A stretch of 64,000 nucleotides of DNA from Dioscorea cayenensis subsp. rotundata. Taxonomy: Eukaryota; Streptophyta; Magnoliopsida; Dioscoreales; Dioscoreaceae. Under the pieces are notes generated by a model that was not told the DNA's origin, did no database searches, and saw only the letters and a list, made by a program, of their open reading frames with translations. Below, piece by piece: positions 25,795-49,393 of this stretch (position 1 is the stretch's first letter; each line of letters begins with the position of its first letter). The position numbers were made by a program, and so were the translations under genes. The stretch spans positions 3,188,611 through 3,252,610 of the forward strand of contig NC_052477.1 of the NCBI RefSeq assembly GCF_009730915.1, given 5' to 3'.

Positions 25795-26728
25795 ATTAAA
25801 AATATATATATATAATTAATTTTTAAATTTTTTATTAGTTTCCATTTCTAATGAGATATAAAATCCTATTGAAGGTTGGTAACAAACTCTATTAAGTTTG
25901 GTATTTGAGGCTCTTCATAGATCATCAATAAATGCTATAATATTCTTGACCAACCACCAAGAAGTACTCCCTGACTTACTATTATTATAAAAATTAATGA
26001 ATAATCTGAGTGTTGAACAAGTATTTGTTAAGAAATAAGAATAAATGCAGGCAGTTTCAGATATCTTTTTCCTAGAACCACTTTAATTAAATTAACATCC
26101 CTGCATATAATGCTGAGATGCATACATGTAACCTTAATATGTTAATTTAATTATCTAATACTAGGCATCTTTTACGCCTTTGTATCGGAATTTTTAAAAT
26201 TTTGTAAAGAATTTTGAGACAATATCATATATAAAATAATATAATTAAACAACTCTTACCATATAAGTTATTTTATATTTTGGATTTTATAGATATTTAT
26301 TACATAAATAATTATGTGTAATTTATTTTTTAAATTATTAATATTATAAGTAATATAAATAAAAATTTAAATATTATAAAAAAATTAAAATTATTTTTTA
26401 AAACGCTTTCAGAGTAGATTATACATCTACTTTAATAATATGTATAGATGATACACATATATCTTCAACAATACCAAAAAAAACTCACAAAACTAAATAA
26501 ATAAATTTTCCTTTTCCAATGCAACTAAAATGAAGGAATGTTTGAAGCACAAATTGTCACACAAGGACTAAATTCTAATTAAATAAATAACTAGGATTTA
26601 AAAACAAAGAGAAATTTCTCATTTTTCTCATTTTTCTCATTTTTCTCATTACCCTAAAAAATCCCCCTTTTTTTAACTAATTAAATATCTTTTCCTTCTC
26701 TCTTTGTCTTAAATTTTGTAAATTACCA

Positions 26729-26762
<34 letters not shown>

Positions 26763-26860
26763 GTGAAACTTCAAGGACTAAAAAATGATTAAAAAATTAA
26801 CAAGGGTTTAAAGAAAAGAAAATTTTCTCATTGGTCAACAACACGGCGGGTTCCCATTGT
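25795..26860. other. Extra 1.06-kb segment upstream of MIEL1-like gene, present only in copy B
   Basis: Copy A passes directly from the shared sequence ending TTCATTAAA to the CT-rich promoter tract, whereas copy B has this AT-rich segment between. It holds a short tandem repeat of the unit TTTTTCTCAT (about 26614-26651) and an ATA microsatellite (about 26730-26762). No open frame or terminal repeats are evident. It is either an insertion in B or, equally possible, promoter sequence deleted from A. Confidence 0.7.
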
Positions 26861-26949
26861 ATATTAAACAAGCAACCTTTCTCTCTCTCTCTCTCTCATT
26901 AAATATCTTATCCTTTTTCTCTCTCTTTCTCTTTCTCTCTCTCTTTCTC

Positions 26950-26955
26950 TATATA
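26950..26955 (+). promoter_or_regulatory. TATA box and CT-rich core promoter of MIEL1-like gene
   Basis: TATATA within CTCTATATAGAGAAGCC, preceded by CT repeats (about 26880-26948) and 78 bases before the ATG at 27033. Pyrimidine patches beside a TATA box are common in plant core promoters. The same pair is present in copy A. Confidence 0.65.
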
Positions 26956-27032
26956 GAGAAGCCAAGCATGAGCCATGCCCGCTCTCACCTCTCAGCTTCT
27001 CCACCTCCCATTCTCCACTTTCTCCTTCATCT

Positions 27033-27176
27033 ATGGATTCCTCTCACACCCGCCTCGATTACGGCAAGATGGGCTATGGGTATGCACCCTCTTGTTCATC
27101 CCTTTCTCTCTCTCTCGATCCCTTGATCCATTGTGTTTTCTCTGGTTTTTTTTGTTTCTTTAATGCTCTGAGCTTC

Positions 27177-27209
<33 letters not shown>

Positions 27210-30200
27210 CGATCTGTAGGTGTAAGCATTATAAGCGGAGATGTATGATCCGAGCGCCGTGTTGCAACGAGATCTTTCATTGCCGTCATTGCCACAATGA
27301 ATCCACGGTTTTTTTTTTTTGGATTTTTTTATGTTTGTGTGTGTGTGATGAAATGGATGGATTTGATTGGTGTGGTTTGTGATTGGATTTGTTTTTTTGT
27401 TTGTTTAGTCGGATCGGCATGAACTTCGCCGCCAGGATGTCCAGAGGGTGAGATTTTTTATGTTTAGGTTTTTGTTTAAATGTTTGTTTTTGATTGTGAT
27501 TTGAGATGTTGATGGGTTTGGGTGTTTGTGTTCGTTTGGCAGGTTATTTGTCTGATTTGTGACACCGAACAGCCTGTGAGTAATTGTATTTTGGATTTTT
27601 GTTTGTCTTTTTAATTAGGTTTTGTTGATGATTGAATTTGGTTGGTTGGTATGAGTTTTAGGTTGCGCAAGTATGCACAAACTGTGGGGTTAACATGGGG
27701 GAATACTTCTGTGGAATATGCAAATTCTATGATGATGATGTGAGTTGCTTCATTTTGCTAAATTGAGAATGTTTCTTTTTATTTGTTTCCTTATTTTGGT
27801 TACCAGCAGCTGATGTTGTTTTGTTATTGGTTCTGTAGATTGAGAAAAAGCAGTATCATTGTGATAACTGTGGTATCTGCAGGTGGGTGAATTGTGGTTC
27901 TGTATTTCTTCTGTTTTTTTTTTCTGTATTTCTTTGTTTTTTTCCTTCTTCTGTTGCTTAGTTCTTGCGATGTTTTTGACACACTGATTTGTGGTTCTGT
28001 AAATTTGGTTAGGGTTGGTGGCAGAGAGAATTTCTTCCACTGCAAGAAGTGTGGTATGTGCAGATTTTTCTCCATCAGTTATTTGACTTTGAATAATTAT
28101 CTCTGTTGATTTTCAAACTGTATTATATTATAGTAAGCAGAATGGATGAAATGAAAAAGGTCTACTTAATTAAGAAATTTTCAAATTGTAAAAAATAAGA
28201 ATTCAGGGGTCAGTTATAATAACAAGAATGAGATTGTGATGTGAAGGTGTTAGCAGGAGAAATGTGACTGGAAAATGGTTGCCTTGAGAGGAGAAATCTA
28301 GTTACTATTATTAACATCTTTGTTTTTGAACTACATTCTCAAAGTTTGATATGTGAAATTAGTTTATTCATATTGGCTACATTTTTTACAATTGTGAAAG
28401 ATCTCAGGCTGGGTATGTCAAGGTCATAGGATATCTCAAGGTTTGGGTGGATGTCTACTTGTTGTAATCCATCTCATGGTGGTACATCTAAAGAGGAACT
28501 ACTTCTCAGTCATTAGCTCGCCTCCAAATGTTAAATTTAATCAACACATGATCAGGTGAAGACTATATTGAATCAGGTCCAAATCAATCCACTCTTATTG
28601 AGTTAATAGAGGATCAAGCCACAGTTGAGGCACAGTTGAGGCACATAATATATATAATGATGTTTGCTTGGCTGAGTAAAAGACACTACAAGATAGTGGA
28701 TTGGCAAGAATGGTGATGGGGGCCATTGGGGGGATGATGAGAGTTTGAATTGGGGGATATAAAATATTAACAGGGCCCCCTGTCTAATGGGGACCATGTG
28801 CCTCACATTTATTTAGATGTGGACCACACCTGTTCATTACTCAATTGATGCCTGCATCATCCACCATAATGAAGGGGCATGTGGGCCTCTTCTAAAAATT
28901 GGTCTCTGCCTCCTTCTATGATAAAAAATAAAATATTTAAAAATTCTAATTAATATGACCAAGATCAAATTATTCTGTGAAAAGAGGGAAAACATGTTTA
29001 GTAACTTCTGAGATAAGTCTAATGTCTTTGACTAATGGAAGTGGTAAAAAGAAGGAAAACATTGGTAAAATAATTTATGAACTATGATGAATTGTTTCCT
29101 AATAAAAAATATTTGTAGTATGGAGATTTTTTTTAATGACCTTTGATGTGCTGATGGTCAAATGCACAGATGCCTGTTATTCAATGGAGCTTCGTGATAA
29201 GCATTCATGTGTTGAGAACTCAATGCGGCACCACTGCCCCATTTGCTATGAGGTCTGTGTTTATGATGCCTTATTTTTCTACTTGAGTTTTGAAAACTTT
29301 GTTAATATCAGGAGATATATTGCAGTATCTGTTTGACTCCTTGAAAGAGACTACTGTTTTGAAGTGTGGGCACACCATGCATTCAAAGTGTTTTCAGGAG
29401 ATGATGAAGCATGAAAAGTAATTCCACATTTTTCTTCAGCTTTAATAACTATTTGAATACCTCCTTGATCTTTAAGTTTTCATTTGTTTATTTGTTTTTT
29501 TTATCATGCAATGTAGGTATACATGTCCAATATGCTCCAGGTCAGTGATTGACATGTCGAAAATGTGGAGGGAACTAGATGAAGAGGTAAAAACCTTAGT
29601 TTCTTGGATTATTTATTTTATGCTATCTAAATTTATTGAGGTTCATATAGACAAAGTTTGACTGAAATGTAAATTGACACAGTAGAATTATAGTTCTCTT
29701 ATTTTTTTCAAAGTAAACTTTCCTCAAGATATCCACAGGTGTAACGTAATGTAGTCATTGCCTTTTATTGATTTCTGACTAAAAAAAATGCAATGAAAAT
29801 TATAATAAATATAACGTGCAAGTAACATGAGCATATTATTCGGATAATCCATAGTAAGGATAACATTTTGAATGAGATGGATAAATTTCCGATTTTTCTG
29901 CTTGCTGACTCGAGTTTTTTTATACATCACTCACATTTCCTAGTATACAATTTGAAATGGGTGATGATCCCATGGACATGGTGCCGTGGAAATTGCTCTA
30001 GAACCAAGATGTGCATCATCCCCAACTGTCTGATCGTCTTAATTAAGCGGTTTCTAGAATAAAGGGTAGCAACCTATTTACCTAATAACTAATTTATTTT
30101 TATATATTAAAACAAAGACCAGAACTTATAAAGATGGGCTACTTCTCAGTTCCACAGTAACTAAGAAACTGCGTCCATGGGATTATTATTCATCTAAACT

Positions 30201-31088
30201 AAGTACCTGCAACAAAAATATTTGAATTGCTTGAAATTACTTCATTTGCCATAACACAACAATAACAAAATCCAAAATCATATGCTTGGCAGGGTTCCAA
30301 TACACAATATGTTAGCTACTCTTACCAGTGGCATTATGTTGGCATTAATGTACTTCAGTACACATTACGTTACCTAACCTATAACTTTATACTGTTTTTG
30401 CAGATTGAATCCACAATTATGCCCGAGGATTATCGGAACAGAAAGGTTGGTCTTGTCTCTGTTTGTCTGCTTTATCTAACTTGGTACAATAATGATCATT
30501 ACTACCAATTGTTTAATTTTTCAGACATTTTGAAGCCTCAATTGTGTTAATTTTGATCATATTGAATCAATAGATTAAGATTTTATTTATGAATTTAAAA
30601 ATAATAAAACAATTAATAAAACTGAACTAGTAGGATACACATGCACATTGGTCTTAAAAACTAGAGAGCCTGACCTTCAAAATGTTATGAAAATTTAGTT
30701 GCCAGAGTTAATGCCTTTTGTGCAAAATTAAAGATTTGTTTCTTTCTTCCTTTTTACTTCAAGTGTGAAGGATATTCAAGGTATTATTAGTCACTGGATT
30801 GAAGTTATCCTTTTCAATACAAGAACAATGACTTCATCGACAAACAAACACATTTGAACAAAACAAACACATTTGAACAAAACTCTTATCAATGTCGCGC
30901 TTGTGTTATTAATAACTGTTATTAACGAAGATAAATCTTTCTTATTACTGGTTATTTTCCAGGTCTGGATCCTCTGTAATGACTGCAATGATACTACAGA
31001 AGTATACTTCCATATAATTGGGCAGAAATGCAGCCATTGTCAATCCTACAATACTCGTGCCATCTCACGTCCAACCATTCCTCAATGA
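27033..31088 (+). CDS. MIEL1-like RING-type E3 ubiquitin ligase with CHY and CTCHY zinc fingers (260 aa, 12 exons)
   Basis: This family (Arabidopsis MIEL1, RZPF34/CHYR1) ubiquitinates nuclear targets. MIEL1 acts on MYB30 and MYB96, limiting defence cell death and ABA responses. Exons: 27033-27079, 27220-27307, 27409-27447, 27543-27575, 27662-27739, 27839-27882, 28013-28053, 29170-29252, 29326-29417, 29517-29586, 30404-30445 and 30963-31088 (783 nt). The CHY finger starts at C17 (CKHY). The CTCHY region lies at about 97-145 ([10 protein letters not shown]...FFHCKKC). The RING finger spans C146-C188 (CPIC...CGHTMH...CPIC), and a C-terminal zinc ribbon uses C224, C227, C242 and C245. Length is close to MIEL1 (267 aa). 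The whole gene except exons 11-12 is duplicated upstream. The name MIEL1 is by similarity, so the exact substrate is unknown. Confidence 0.94.
27177..27209 (+). repeat. GATT/TTGA microsatellite in intron 1
   Basis: About eight units of TTGA in intron 1 of the MIEL1-like gene. Copy A has only about four units at the matching place (about 9356-9371), so the tract has expanded or contracted since duplication. Confidence 0.7.
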
Positions 31089-31379
31089 TTTACTTGCACT
31101 CTCTTCCATGTTTAGTTTACTGATAATATTGTTGAAGCATTCATTCATTGTGGTTAGGCACTGTTGTATTACAAACCAAATGATCTCATTTGGTTTCTAA
31201 ATCAAGGAAAAGTGTTAGCATGCTGTCATCTCGAACCATCTCACCTCCAACCATTCCTCAATGATTTACTTGCACTCTCTTGCATGTTTACTGATACAAT
31301 TGTTGAAGCGTTCATTCATTGTGGAAAGGCATTGTTGTTTTCTAAATCAAGTAAAGTGCCTTAGTATGCTGTCATCTCG
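31054..31379 (+). repeat. Tandem duplication of MIEL1-like stop-codon and 3' UTR segment
   Basis: The segment from the last codons of the MIEL1-like gene (CCATCTCAC, 31060) recurs 176 bases later (31236), keeping CCAACCATTCCTCAATGATT and the following 3' UTR as far as CTGTCATCTCG. Unit 1 is 31054-31229; unit 2 is 31230 to about 31379, slightly shortened by small deletions. The second unit lies after the true stop and is not coding. Confidence 0.85.
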
Positions 31380-32378
31380 CCAAAATGATCTCTCTATTGT
31401 ATGAACCTTTTTGCCTCTAAAATTGGATGTCTTTAATTGTCTCTAATACCATTTAGACTTTTTGTTTTAGCCGGTAATATTTTGGTTGAGAAATATGTTG
31501 CGCTAACTGATTGAGGTGAAACGCAGGAGCTGGCATTCGAAATCCTTTAAACCCCTCAAACTAAATATGCCCTCTGACAAAAATGGTAATCTACAGCAAT
31601 GGCCTGGAGAAAATCCAGTTTTGAAATCATATTATTATCTATTGGGTATATTATTTAATAAAATTACATAATACCAACTAGAAAATGGAATAATTTCTCC
31701 CATAGGAAAATAAACCATTTACCTCTGTTTGAAGAATTTTTAAAATATCTTCACATTGCCATAACTTATTAACACTATCTCAAACTGTTTTTTCATTAGA
31801 CACCCATCAATAAGACCTCAAATACTATTGGTACGTTATACAGCGCTCATATTTTTGTAGTTACAAGTCAAAATAATAATAATAATAATAATAATTCAGA
31901 ATTTTATTTTTTTTTAAAAAAAAATCAGCTATCTTCTTGTCACCAGATAAACCAGATAAAGAAAAGAAGCAAAAAGATACAGATAGAGCTTAACATATAA
32001 TCTTAAACACATGAAATGGTCATCTACATGCAAAACGAGCTCAATAATTTTGCAGGTAACATACATCCAACTAGCGCATGGGATGCTCCAACTCAAATAA
32101 TTAGTAGAATAATTTTATATTAGCAAGCACAGCAAAGGTACCGAGATGAGTTATCAATATTACATATATTGCTTAACAGCATGCTAAGTTCCAATTGTTT
32201 CTGAGGTGCAGCTGCATGCACTCATAAAACTCGGAACAAATGCCAACAAAAGCAGAAACATTTTGGCACAAGTTCCTTAAGGTTACTACAACAGGAAGCA
32301 AAGCGTATCCCATAATTGTTGCCTCCGGTCATTTTCAAAAAGGGTGTTACTACAACTGTTCTTGAATTTTTTGAAAAC
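31380..32378. other. Intergenic between convergent MIEL1-like and ISWI genes
   Basis: No gene is seen. It should hold both 3' UTRs, since the two genes converge here. An ATA microsatellite lies at about 31873-31896, followed by T- and A-runs. Confidence 0.55.
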
Positions 32379-43994
<11,616 letters not shown>

Positions 43995-44440
43995 GGCGAC
44001 GAGGGCTAGGGTTCCTGCTGAGAGATTTGGGGATTGCGCTCGAATGAACGAATCCTGGGAGTGATTTGGGGCAAAAGGGCAAAAAAAAGGGTTAGAATTA
44101 GAAACAAAGGGCAAGAGATCTGAATTTAAGCTTTGCTTTCTCACGTGCGAAGCAATCCAACGTGTTCCCGCCCAAATGTTTCACGCGTGCGAAATTTTTC
44201 TTTTGTTTTGGGGGTTTGTTTTAAATAAAAAATATTTATTTTAATCCTTAAATTATAAAAAAAAATATTTATTTTGGGTTTTTTCATCTCCTCTTTCATG
44301 TTGTTGTGATAATTTCTTTAATTGTTCATTTTTCAAAATGAATATATTTAATTAGCTTAAAAATTAAAATGTATATAATAATGAGAAAAGGTTCCTTCAT
44401 ATGGTGAACCACAATTGATTTTAAATTCAAATACTTGTAT
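43995..44440 (-). promoter_or_regulatory. 5' leader and promoter region of ISWI gene
   Basis: The sequence just upstream of the ATG (about 43995-44210) is less AT-rich and contains AACCCTAGCC (minus strand, about 44005-44015), similar to the telo-box motif in the NUP93 leader. No clear TATA box was found near the expected start. Beyond 44220 it becomes AT-rich and runs into the repeat array. Confidence 0.4.
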
Positions 44441-44891
44441 TTAAAAAAAATCACTATATAAGATTTATTTTTTATATAGTTTTTACTTTTTAATGCATCG
44501 CCAATACTAATTTAGAGTTCATGATTTTTTTAAAAAAAACTAGCAAGGAAGACTTATATATACGTGATGATATATTTAAAAAAATATTTTTTTTATATGA
44601 CTTTTAGTGTATTACAAAAACTGATTTAGAGTTTATAGTTTTCTGAAAAACTAGTGGGTCAAAAAAAAACTCACTATGAAAATTCTATTTTTTATAGGGC
44701 TTTTAGTGCATCTTCAAAACTGATTTAGTTTTGCACGTTTTTCTGAAAACCCGGTAAGTCAAAATCTTATATAAATGTCTGTGTGTGTTGACATATTTAA
44801 GAAAAAATATTTTTTTAAAATCATTTTTTGTGTGTCTCCAAAACTAATTTAGAATTCGTGGTTTTCTGAAAAAACATGTGGGTCAAAAACT

Positions 44892-44922
<31 letters not shown>

Positions 44923-46240
44923 TATTTAAAGAAAAAAATGTTTTTTTTATAAAGATATGTATATATGGATATGTTTGAAAGTAATATGATGACATATTCA
45001 AGAAAATTTGATTTTTTTAAATAATTTGGATGAATATATGTATATATGGATAGTTTGAAAGTAATATGATGTTTCATAAAAAAAAAAAGTAATATGATGA
45101 CATATTTGAGGAAATGCATGAATATATGCATACATGGATTGTCGGAAAGTAATCTTCAATATTTTGATGCATATATAGTATATGATTACATGGATTGTCA
45201 AATATACTAGCTAAAAAAATACTGGTGTACTTAGTATTTACCATAAAAAAAGCATTAGAAAATATCCAATACTGTTTATATTTAGGTTATTCCAATGAAT
45301 TATAAAAATTCACTATATAATTTCTATTTTTAATAGAATTTTTAGTGCATCACCAAAACTGATTTAGAGTTCGCGATTTTTTGAAAAACCAGTGGGTAAA
45401 GACTTATATATATATATATATATATGATGATATATCTAAGAAAAAAAAATTTAAATGGCTTTTAGTGCATCACCAAAACCGATTTAGAATTCATAGTTTT
45501 CAAAAAAACCGGTGGGTCAAAAAAACTCACTGTAAAAGTTCTATTTTTTATAGAACTTTTAGTGCGTCTCCAAAACGGATTTAGAGTTTATGGTTTTCTG
45601 AAAAACCGGTGAGTCAAAGTCATATATATATATAATAATAATAATATATTTAAGAAATTTTTTTAAAAATAACTTATAGTGTGTTACCAAAACTAATTTA
45701 AAGTTTGTGAATTTCTTAAAAAACATGTGGGTCAAAAACTTATATATATGTATATATGATGATATATTTATAAAATAAATAAATAAATAAATTTTGATTG
45801 ATTTATGGTTCGTGGGTTTTTAAAAAACTGGTCGGTCAAAAACTTTTATATGATGTATTTAAGATGAAATGTTTTTTTTTTATTTTGGATGAAGATATGT
45901 ATATATGGATATGTTTGAAAATAATATGATGACATATTCAAGAAATTTTGATTTTTTTTTTTTATAATTTGGATGAATATATGTATATATGGATATGTTT
46001 GAAAGTAATATACGACATATTTAAGAAAATTGTCTTCTTTCATTTTGCATGAATATATGTATATATGGATTGTCGGAAAGTAATCTTCAATATTTTGATA
46101 CACATATACATATAGTATTTGATTACATGGATTGTCAAATGTACTAGCTAAAAAAAATACTGGTGTACTTAGTATTCACCATTAAAAATTATTAGAAAAA
46201 TATCCAATACCGTTTATATTTAGGTTATTCCAATGAATCA
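44440..46240. repeat. Degenerate AT-rich tandem repeat array, about 1.8 kb
   Basis: A motif around CCAAAACTGATTTAGAGTT, followed by GGTTTTCTGAAAAACC, then GTGGGTCAAAAACTTATATA, occurs about nine times (near 44500, 44615, 44715, 44838, 45355, 45473, 45570, 45690 and 45800). Spacing is about 95-130 bases within each cluster. A second unit type, with GGATGAATATATGTATATATGG and GTTTGAAAGTAATATGA, occurs in both halves. The segment from GGATTGTCGGAAAGTAATC to GGTTATTCCAATGAAT is present at about 45137-45298 and again at about 46068-46237, so part of the array was itself duplicated with a period of about 935 bases. TA microsatellites (44893-44918, 45407-45425) lie inside. Confidence 0.8.
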
Positions 46241-47484
46241 TATATCTTCGACTAAACAAGGTATTATATTTATTCAGTAAATATTTCGATTACCTGCTTT
46301 AATTATTTAAGCAAATATTCATTTTATTTAGTATCAACTAAGCCAGAGCTTGGTCCTAAAAACTTTCTATCATTATCGAAATTTTATATTTAATTGGGAG
46401 GATCTGAAAATTTAACAAATATGCAAAGAGGGATAAATATAAATTGTGTTGGTCTTGTTTTAATGAAATTGAATGACTTTGACAACGAAAAATATTTTTT
46501 TGCATTTAACAATGCATTTGTATTTATGCATTTATTAATTATTGGTTGATATTAATTGTTAATTTGATTTTATAAATTAAAAATAATAAATAATAAATTG
46601 AGTTGACTTGAACAACAAATTTTCATGCAACTAAAATTCAAATATTTTAAATGTTGATTTTGACATGAAACATCCTGTTTGACCCATGCAAAGTTGCAAA
46701 CACACCCACATAAACTAGTTTATTTATAAATTAAAATCTGTAAATATAAACTTTATTTAATATGAAAGCATTAAAAAGAAATTATTTAAATGTGGCAAGT
46801 AAGTAATATTTGAAAAGTCAAAGATAGACAAGCAATTTTGATATTTTTCAGGGGTTAAAAAGAAAAACTTCTATAAAAAAAATGGATATATGGCACATTT
46901 ATTTGCATTAAATTGTGATTTTGATGATGTAGAAATTGAAATACAGTGAATTTGTTAATACCGGACTTAAATTTAAAATTAATAAATTTATAAGCAAAAA
47001 TGGAAATTTTAAAAATAAAACTAGCAATATAAAAGATGTAAATAATGCATCATTATTTTAAGGAGCAATAAGGATATATAATAGAATATAAATAATCCAA
47101 AAGGGTATGGGTTAGCTTTAGAATAAAAACTTAGGTCTTTGATTAAAACCTCTGTATTTTATAACTAAAATTATTTTATCTTTTCAAAAACCGTATGAAT
47201 ATTGTAATAGAATAGAAATTATTTATTTTTAACATGATTTAAAATAAAAATAAAAATTATACATACAAACTTGCATATATATAACCTTATGATCTAGTTG
47301 AATACTTTAATGCATCATGAATAATGTTTTTCAATAAATTATCATGAGCTTTGTGAACAAGCACAAGTTTATCATCAAGTATCATCATGATCTTTGTGAA
47401 CAAGCACAAGTTATCATCAAGTATCTCTTCTATGAAGATGCCTTGGTGTCATGAAGGAATGTATTTTATTTACATATATGTTTT
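46241..47484. other. AT-rich intergenic, nothing recognised
   Basis: No coding frame, terminal repeat or RNA gene was seen. There is a short direct repeat around TGAACAAGCACAAGTTTATCATCAAG / TGAACAAGCACAAGTTATCATCAAG-like sequence near 47354-47420. Confidence 0.45.
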
Positions 47485-48610
47485 TTGGAAAGGGATATTA
47501 AATCAAGCTCTTGTTTATGTGTGGGCAGTATGACTATTTTATTAATTGTTAAGACTCATTTTGGAGGCAGCTGGGTCAATGGTTGTGCAATGAGGAACCT
47601 TTTGCTAATTCATCCAATTAGCTACCTCAAAGAGGTTGTTGAAGTTAATACTGCCAGACTTATTGAAGCTCTAAGAGGCTGCACATACTCAAAATGGTGG
47701 TGCCTCATGTTGCATGGATGCTTTTTTATGGTAAAATCCTTTTACAAGTTCTTGATTGACCAGAGACTAAGTTGTAGTGTTATACCATCACTCTAGAAAA
47801 ATGAAAGCCTGAGGGAAGTGAATCTTTTCTGTTGGCTCACATGGGATAACCGGGTCCCCACTTTGGTTAACCAGGCTAAATGGAGATGCATTAGCAATCT
47901 ACACTCACTTGCATGCTTTGCAATTCATATATTGGGTCAACTGATCATTTGTTCATTCATTCACTGCTCATTTATAGAGAGAATCTAGATTTTTTTTTTT
48001 GCCACCAATTTAGCTATCTTTATACTTAAGTTCCCTCAAAAGCTTTGTGGAAATCATGGAGACCCAAGTTACAGTCCCACACAAGGAAATCTGGAATTTC
48101 CTTGGTATGGCTCTTTTTGTGGAACTTTTGGTTAGAATAGAATGAAAACATTTTTAATCAAAAGTTTCAACAACTTTTGTGATTATTTGCAAAATTGCTC
48201 ATACTTTCTTTCTGTGGATGTTTGCAGTCCCCTAAGCAAAGAAAGTGAAGCTAGAAAATTCCATCTCGATTGTTAAAAGAAGCCTAGAGTTCCCAAGCTC
48301 CTACAGAAAGAAGGCGAGTGATCATGAGGAATGGGCGACGTACTCAAGAACCTACTTGACTTGAAGAACATCTTTTTCTCTTGGGAACTACATAAGAGTT
48401 CCCCCTTCTCTGTTCGCTCTCAATACTATCTTCCTTTCTTTGTTGGACATTTATGTTTTTTCATTTATTGTTTTTCCTCTTTAACCTTAAGTATATCTCC
48501 ACATCTTTCTTTTTGCCTTTCCTCTTCATTTTGTCTTGTCTTCTGTACCCCTACTTGCTACTTCTTGTATCTGCATTTTAATATACTGCACAATGTTTTA
48601 TACAAAAAAA
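47485..48610 (+). mobile_element. Degenerate 3' fragment of an L1-type LINE
   Basis: The frame at about 47700-47980, read across a TAG at 47794, gives WWCLMLHGCFFMVKSFYKF then NLFCWLTWDNRVPTLVNQ. This resembles the zinc-binding region after plant LINE reverse transcriptase (FSVKS.Y..., LF.WL...). Several stops and frameshifts follow. Beyond 48,300 the T-rich tail region ends with TTTTATACAAAAAAAA near 48608, like a LINE 3' end. No RT core remains, so this is an old truncated fossil. Confidence 0.55.
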
Positions 48611-49050
48611 AGTTTCAACTTATATTACCATTTAGTATAATTTTTGGCTATCTATACAATGTTGCAATATGACATACAATGTCTGCATTTCTATTTCTAT
48701 AGCAGGGTCTTTAACTAAAAATAAATATAACTAGTGTTTTTTTAATAGAAAAGGAAGGTTGGTAAGATAATATTAAACTCGTATTAAGATATTAAGGGAG
48801 TGTTTGGATATGGGAGTAATGATCACCCTTATTCATTACTTTTTGGGGGTAAAATCACGGTTCCCCCAAATTGGGGAAAATGGAGTAGGATGGAGGGGGA
48901 AAAAGAGTAAATTACCTATTTTACTCTTCACTAATATATGTATATATAACAATATATTAATATATTAAATAAAATATAAATATAATAATATTTAAATTTT
49001 TAATATTTAATTATAATAATTATATTAAATAAATATTTATTTCAAATATA

Positions 49051-49353
49051 CTCTCTCCATTCCAAAATACATGTACTTTAATGATGTTGCATGAGAATTA
49101 ATTATAGCAATAAATTTTTTAAAATCTAACAAAAAAATTAACCAAATTACTAAACCATCCCTCTCTTGAAACCATATATTTTTTTCTTGGGAGTTGGGAC
49201 TATAAATATTACTTTTTTCATTTATATAATTTAAGAAATTGAAGATGGGTAAATTGAAAAAAATAAATAAATATTGCATTGATACTGTAAAATGACAACT
49301 ATTTTGGAGTAATTTTTTTTGTCAAACCAACTTGTATTTCAAAATGGAGGGAG
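49051..49353. mobile_element. Stowaway-type MITE
   Basis: The left end CTCTCTCCATTCCAAAATAC follows TA. The right end GTATTTCAAAATGGAGGGAG precedes TTA. Read inverted, the two ends match closely. The size (about 300 bp) and AT-rich interior are typical. The sequence between is diverged and non-coding. Confidence 0.7.
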
Positions 49354-49393
49354 TTAATCATAAATTTACAACGATTGATATAATTAACATATA

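Larger units (their letters stand above)
15385..30390 (+). repeat. Segmental duplication, copy B (NUP93 + MIEL1-like)
   Basis: Direct, collinear counterpart of 3175-12548. It holds the intact NUP93 gene and ten of the twelve exons of the intact MIEL1-like gene. The right breakpoint falls in intron 10 of that gene, a few bases before exon 11 (30404). Copy B is the parental structure, because both genes are complete here and the last two exons exist only on this side. Confidence 0.93.

Noticed and set aside
43995-44144. N-terminal extension of the ISWI protein from an in-frame upstream ATG
   Set aside because: The extra 50 residues do not resemble the family N-terminus, and the ATG at 43994 has a much better context (GCCATGGC).
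44440-46240. CRISPR-like or centromeric satellite interpretation of the array
   Set aside because: The units are degenerate, unequal in spacing and eukaryotic; there is no constant repeat/spacer pattern and too few copies for a satellite.
48331-48672. 113-aa hydrophobic open frame
   Set aside because: It lies in the T-rich 3' tail of the LINE fragment; the hydrophobic codons come from T-richness.
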